Source of the DNA: Ipomoea triloba | Taxonomy: Eukaryota; Streptophyta; Magnoliopsida; Solanales; Convolvulaceae | DNA length: 64,000 nt | Direction of reading: 5' to 3' | Assembly (NCBI RefSeq): GCF_003576645.1 | Contig: NC_044918.1 | Span: forward strand, 20,576,148-20,640,147 | Shown: positions 59,900-64,000 of the stretch, piece after piece | Numbering within the stretch: the stretch's first letter is position 1 | Layout: each line of letters starts with the position of its first letter | The notes under the pieces: model-generated | The model's input: the letters and a program-made list of their open reading frames with translations, nothing else | Told to the model about the DNA's origin: nothing | The model's database searches: none | Program-made: the position numbers and the translations under genes

Positions 59900-60120
59900 A
59901 GTTTCTGGTAAAAAACGCAAGTCACACTTGAGTTTCTTAAATTTTCAAATTTTTTCGTTGGAATATGACAAACGCACGTGTGACTTGCGTTTGTCATATA
60001 TATATATAAGAAACGCAAATACGAACGAGAAACGCAAGTACGACATGCGTTTCTTATTCACGTAGGTATAATACTTCCAACAACAAGAAACACAAATGCG
60101 ACTTGCGTCGTTTCTCACCT
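59900..60120. repeat. Cluster of ACGCAAGT/ACTTGCGT motifs
   Basis: Within about 220 bases, AAACGCAAGT, TGACTTGCGTTT, AAACGCAAGTACGACATGCGTTTC and GCGACTTGCGTCGTTTC occur in both orientations, forming several small hairpins. They end about 85 bases before a small ORF with its own TATA box. Could be a transposon interior or protein-binding sites. Confidence 0.45.
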
Positions 60121-60149
60121 TTATCCACTGTATTCAACATTTCAACACC

Positions 60150-60156
60150 TATAAAT
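60150..60156 (+). promoter_or_regulatory. TATA box of a possible small gene
   Basis: CTATAAATATC, followed about 30-35 bases downstream by a CTCAAACTCACACTC initiator-like, C/A-rich stretch and then an ATG at 60207. The arrangement is that of a plant core promoter. Confidence 0.35.
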
Positions 60157-60206
60157 ATCACCCATCTTACCACTCAAACTCACACTCATATTAGCCTTCC
60201 ATCACA

Positions 60207-60323
60207 ATGGTACATGAGCCTTTGACAAACACACATAGGAAAATACAAAACACCACTTCTGGTGTTTTTAATTTTTTCGGCCATCATGACAAAATACAAG
60301 AACAAACGGTTAATTTTGATTGA
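60207..60323 (+). CDS. Possible 38-codon small ORF
   Basis: Starts MVHEPLTNTHRKIQNTTSG and ends with TGA at about 60321-60323. It sits 50 bases after a TATA box and leader-like sequence. No recognised family, no clear intron donor, and it could be the first piece of a decayed gene. Mentioned only because of its promoter-like context. Confidence 0.2.
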   Translation: MVHEPLTNTHRKIQNTTSGVFNFFGHHDKIQEQTVNFD

Positions 60324-63300
60324 TTTTTTTACTGAATACTTCTTTGTTTGTGATTTTTATTTAACAATTTTCTTATGTAACACGTGTTTATTTTTGTATA
60401 CAATTATAAATTCATGAGAGGAGCCGCTCATCCTTGAACTTCAATCATTACTCGCGAATTGTCTACAAACTTCAATTAAAACTCGTGACATATTTTTTAT
60501 ATAAATATAAATATTTTAATATAAAATATGTCGCAAATTTTAATAAAAATACATCAATTTTATAATAGACAAATTAAGAGAAGTGGTCTGATTTTGATTT
60601 ATTATCTGATGAAATTGTACCATTTTTTTTTATTAAATGAAAGAAAATAGTTGAGCGTAGTAATAACTATGCCCTCTATCACTTTCTTTGGAATCCACTT
60701 TAGACTCAAAATATTTTTTTAAAAACAAAATTTACAATCACTATTCGAGCATGTGCAATTTAGTTATATAATTAAAGCTAGTTTGTAAAATTTTTATTAT
60801 TTTATTTTGAGATGTACATTTTCAGAATATTGTTTTGATGTTATTTTATGTAGAGATTTTAATTTACTACAAATATTTGTAATATTAGCAGACTTACATT
60901 ACATTAACTATTCATTCCACCAGAAGTGGTATATTTTACATCCCAAAACACTTAACACTTAAATATTCATGTATTACATTACATTAACTATAGTAAGTAA
61001 ACAACTCTAGGGTCAAAAGTTTACATCTTAATTAGCTAAATTTCCCACCAAAAATGGCTGCCAACATAAAGCCATGCATCCACATGCAACACCAAAGCAA
61101 AATTTTGATTTCTTTTGTCCTTCATTCTTGGACCGAATATGCATTCTTGTTGGCTCTAATCTCAAATTTTGGATTCCAATTTCTTTCTAGGTAGTTGGTA
61201 CGTTTCGACTTCAATAGATTAATTTCACTTTTTTTTTTATCCAATCTTTTTAGTAACCCTCATATCACCTTCACAACATGGTCCAACATATCCATATCAA
61301 TCTATATAAAAACTTCACAACTACGATCTCTCTAAATATATATTTTGAACAATATATATTAATATAAAAACTATATCTAAAAGTTAATTGAAACACGCTT
61401 GGAACCTTCTTGCAAGATTAACATAGCCCTATGAAGTCTTTATTGGTAACAAATCTCCACGATTATAACGAAACTTTTTTGAAAAACTCTAGTGTGAAAT
61501 TACTACTAAAATTAAGTGAAGACATGCTTTTAGAAAAGAGAGACGAGATTAGTAAACTAAAATATATTTAAATGCATATGAATAAATAAAATATCAGTTT
61601 TTACCTTTTTTCTAAGCTTGTAGCCAATGTTGCAAAAATTGCGTCTAGGCGGCGTCCGACCGTGTCTAGGAAGGCTAGAATCGGCCTCTTCCACGGCCAG
61701 CCGCCTCGTCTTAGTGCTCCCCCCTCCTTTTTTTCGCCGGAAAGAGCTAAAGCAGTGCAACCTCGCCTGCCATGGTCGCCACCTCGCTAGACGAAGCTAT
61801 AGCCTACAGACGACGGAGAAGAAGAAGCGATGCCGGCGGTGTTGGTGAGGCGCAGATCTACAGAAGACTGAGACAATGAGACGAGAGGATTCTTAACTGT
61901 TAGTTCTTCTCAATTGGAGGATATGAGGAGAAAGGGGTTGGGGATTCTGGGGTTTAACAGAGACAAGGAGTTTAAAGCATCCTTAATACTGAAGTCTTTT
62001 TGTGGGTTTTGAGTAGTTTTTGTAAGTGTGATTACGAAAGGGAATAGAGAATGAATAAGGAAAAAGGGGAAAAAATAAAAACAAACACTGATACGACATT
62101 TTAAAAAAAAGTAGTTGTTTACATGCCACTACAGGCGCCTTGCTGGGCTTTGTTGTGCGAGAAACGCGCACAACTTCCCATGGTTTTAATTTCTCTGTAA
62201 GTATAACACTGTTCCAAAAATCATCCCATAGCATATGAAACTTAATATTCTCTCTCTTGCTCTTCTCTCCTCCGTGTTGGCACCATTTTTCTTAAAAATC
62301 GTGAAATGACCTCTACTATGGATGCTTAGGCTATCCTTATTGCTGTAAATCTCTCTCACTTTTTTAAATAGGTCATGCTTCTATATCATCACCTTTGAAA
62401 ATTCTCCACTATTTATTCTACATCTCAAATCTATCTTACTTTTAAAAGTAAGTCCCACTTTAATATTATATTATAAATATAATAAAAAATAAAAAATAAA
62501 AAGGGAAAAGCATGCTGCCCAGTAAGTTTTGCTGACAGCCTCTTGTAAATTTGCAAGATACGACAACATTAAAACTAAAAAAAAAATAAAAATTATTTCC
62601 ATTCACTTGCCACATCATTTTGCCAATCCCATATTAGCAGGGATGAGGGCAGTCTTAGAATGTATATAGATGAAGTAGGAGTTAAATGTTAATTTTACCC
62701 TTGGTTATTTAGGGTTTGGAAGGTTTGTAATCTAATATTAGTCAATAGCTAATGGTCGAGACTAAAAATGTCAAAGATGGACCAATTATAACTTAGAGAT
62801 TAAGTGTTTATTACGAATATATCTTAGGAACCAAAAATGTCATATTTCGATAAATAAATACGCAATGTAAAATTATAGTAAAACTTTACGGATTTAAAAC
62901 ATAATAGAAACAATATAATTAATACGTCATGAATAAAAAAGCGTATTTATTTGCATACATAAGCTATTATATTTAACGATATAATTTAAAAACATTAATA
63001 GCTTACAAAAAAAATATAAAAGAGAGATAAAATTATAAATAATATCAAAATATACAAAAAAATAAAAAAATAAAACACAATGTATAATTTATTATTCCCA
63101 CCAATTACTAATATGATTTTTATTATCTTTAGGCTCGGTATTAATAAATTATAAATCTCATTTGGTAATGTTTCAAAAAAAAGCTAGGTTTGTGACTATG
63201 TATGTCCCTACACCAAACACATTATTTTGAATTTAGAAATCTCTACTACTAGTGTAAAACTTTTTTGAAAGAAAATTTGTTTTGATCTTTTTCGCAAAAT

Positions 63301-63465
63301 AATATGAAGGCTCTTCTTCAGTTTTCCGCATCTCAAAAGCGCGGTCTATATGAGTACATAGTGCACAGAATCACAGATCCAACGTATACTGTTCCATCTC
63401 TGCCATAATTCAAAACCCTCCCCAGAAACCCAATTAACAACACAGGAACAAGAATTCGAAACACA
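60324..63465. other. Long AT-rich spacer
   Basis: No confident gene. A CG-richer patch at 61640-61870 (CTAGGCGGC words) resembles the CTTAGGCGG repeat in the 154-codon ORF of the palindrome core and is probably repeat-derived. The rest is A/T runs. Confidence 0.55.
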
Positions 63466-63550
63466 ATGCCTCCTCGCGCTTCCAAGAGAAAAGCTAATCC
63501 TACCAAATCTGCCCCTGCCAAATCTCCTAAAGTTGATTCTGTTCGCTCCG
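63466..63550 (+). CDS. First exon of an unidentified gene (partial)
   Basis: ATG at 63466 preceded by an A/C-rich leader, then MPPRASKRKANPTKSAPAK and SPKVDSVRS, ending at a donor CCG|GTAATC (63550/63551). The lysine/proline-rich start suggests a nuclear, DNA- or chromatin-associated protein, but the family cannot be recognised from 28 residues. The remaining 450 bases look like intron 1. Confidence 0.6.
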
Positions 63551-64000
63551 GTAATCTCCCCTTCTCCGTGCACAGATAGGGTCTTGGTTTGAATTGTCGG
63601 TCCGTTATAATTTCATTTGGTTGTTATAGTTATGATCGTTCTTTTATTCTTCTTGAATGCCCGCGGAGAATTATAATAGTCCGTTCGGAAAGATTGAGCT
63701 TTATTAGGTTTGGATGAGATTGGTTTATGTGGGAAGGTTTTGGATGAAATTTCTGGGGCAAAACGATTTGCCTTTCTCTTTTACTCATAATAATGGCCTC
63801 AGATTCTCGAAGGAAGGGAAATTTTGGTTCTTTTGATTCTGAAAGGTGGAAAGTTTAGATAATTACTTTCAGAATTAGATTCTGTTAATTTTCGTAATTA
63901 TTTGGAAAGATATATTTAAATCCCAGCTGTTAGTCATATTCTATACAGATGTTTCTTGGTGATAGGTCCTTGGATTCTGGTGGGGATCTTGGTTGACATT

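Noticed and set aside
61627..61848. 73-codon frame in a GC-richer patch
   Set aside because: No family resemblance; the CTAGGCGG-type words suggest repeat origin.

Overview
The window is nuclear DNA of a flowering plant, probably a core eudicot. The genes are intron-rich with GT-AG splicing, the proteins are typically plant (exocyst SEC10, a plasma-membrane H+-ATPase, ribosomal protein eL39 with telo-box and site II promoter elements), and the spacers are AT-rich and full of Copia, MULE-like, hAT-like, SINE and LINE relics. The species cannot be fixed; an asterid such as Ipomoea is only a weak guess from the style of the repeats.

Layout. 1-4917: about four units (1.1-1.25 kb) of a nested tandem array, each carrying a hAT-like MITE. 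4448-23799: a giant palindrome of two ~9.6-9.8 kb arms separated by one base (14228). Both arms carry exons 9-24 of SEC10, tail to tail. Only the right arm connects to the rest of SEC10, so the complete gene (24 coding exons, 836 codons) is on the minus strand at 15387-33325 and the left copy lacks its 5' part. 24162-29116: a young, nearly intact Ty1/copia element inserted antisense in SEC10 intron 8, with 354-bp LTRs and a 5-bp target duplication. 35.4-40.1 kb: spacer with a SINE, a LINE tail, a degenerate repeat cluster, poly-G runs and an N gap. 40101-44913: a P-type plasma-membrane H+-ATPase (906 codons plus stop) with a shortened regulatory tail and two alternative last exons. 45.1-47.1 kb: spacer with a gapped DNA transposon. 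47247-50385 and 52121-55315: tandem copies of a WDR76/CMR1-like WD40 gene, both with E2F-type promoter sites. 56807-57192: eL39, minus strand. 57.4-63.4 kb: MITEs, microsatellites and spacer. 63466: first exon of an unidentified gene that runs out of the window.

The genes are ordinary housekeeping or cell-biology genes and do not form one pathway. The main points of interest are the one-base-spacer SEC10 palindrome, whose left edge is exactly a transposon end; the H+-ATPase with duplicated terminal exons, one restoring and one removing a penultimate Thr; and a MULE-type MITE family with 9-bp target duplications, for which the paralogous WD40 gene supplies the empty site.

Assembly quality matters. 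Single-N joins flanked by direct duplications (11639, 45194), homopolymer-only differences between array units, and poly-G runs beside an N gap show that parts of the window were gap-filled or imperfectly merged. The palindrome and the array must be confirmed before any biological reading.
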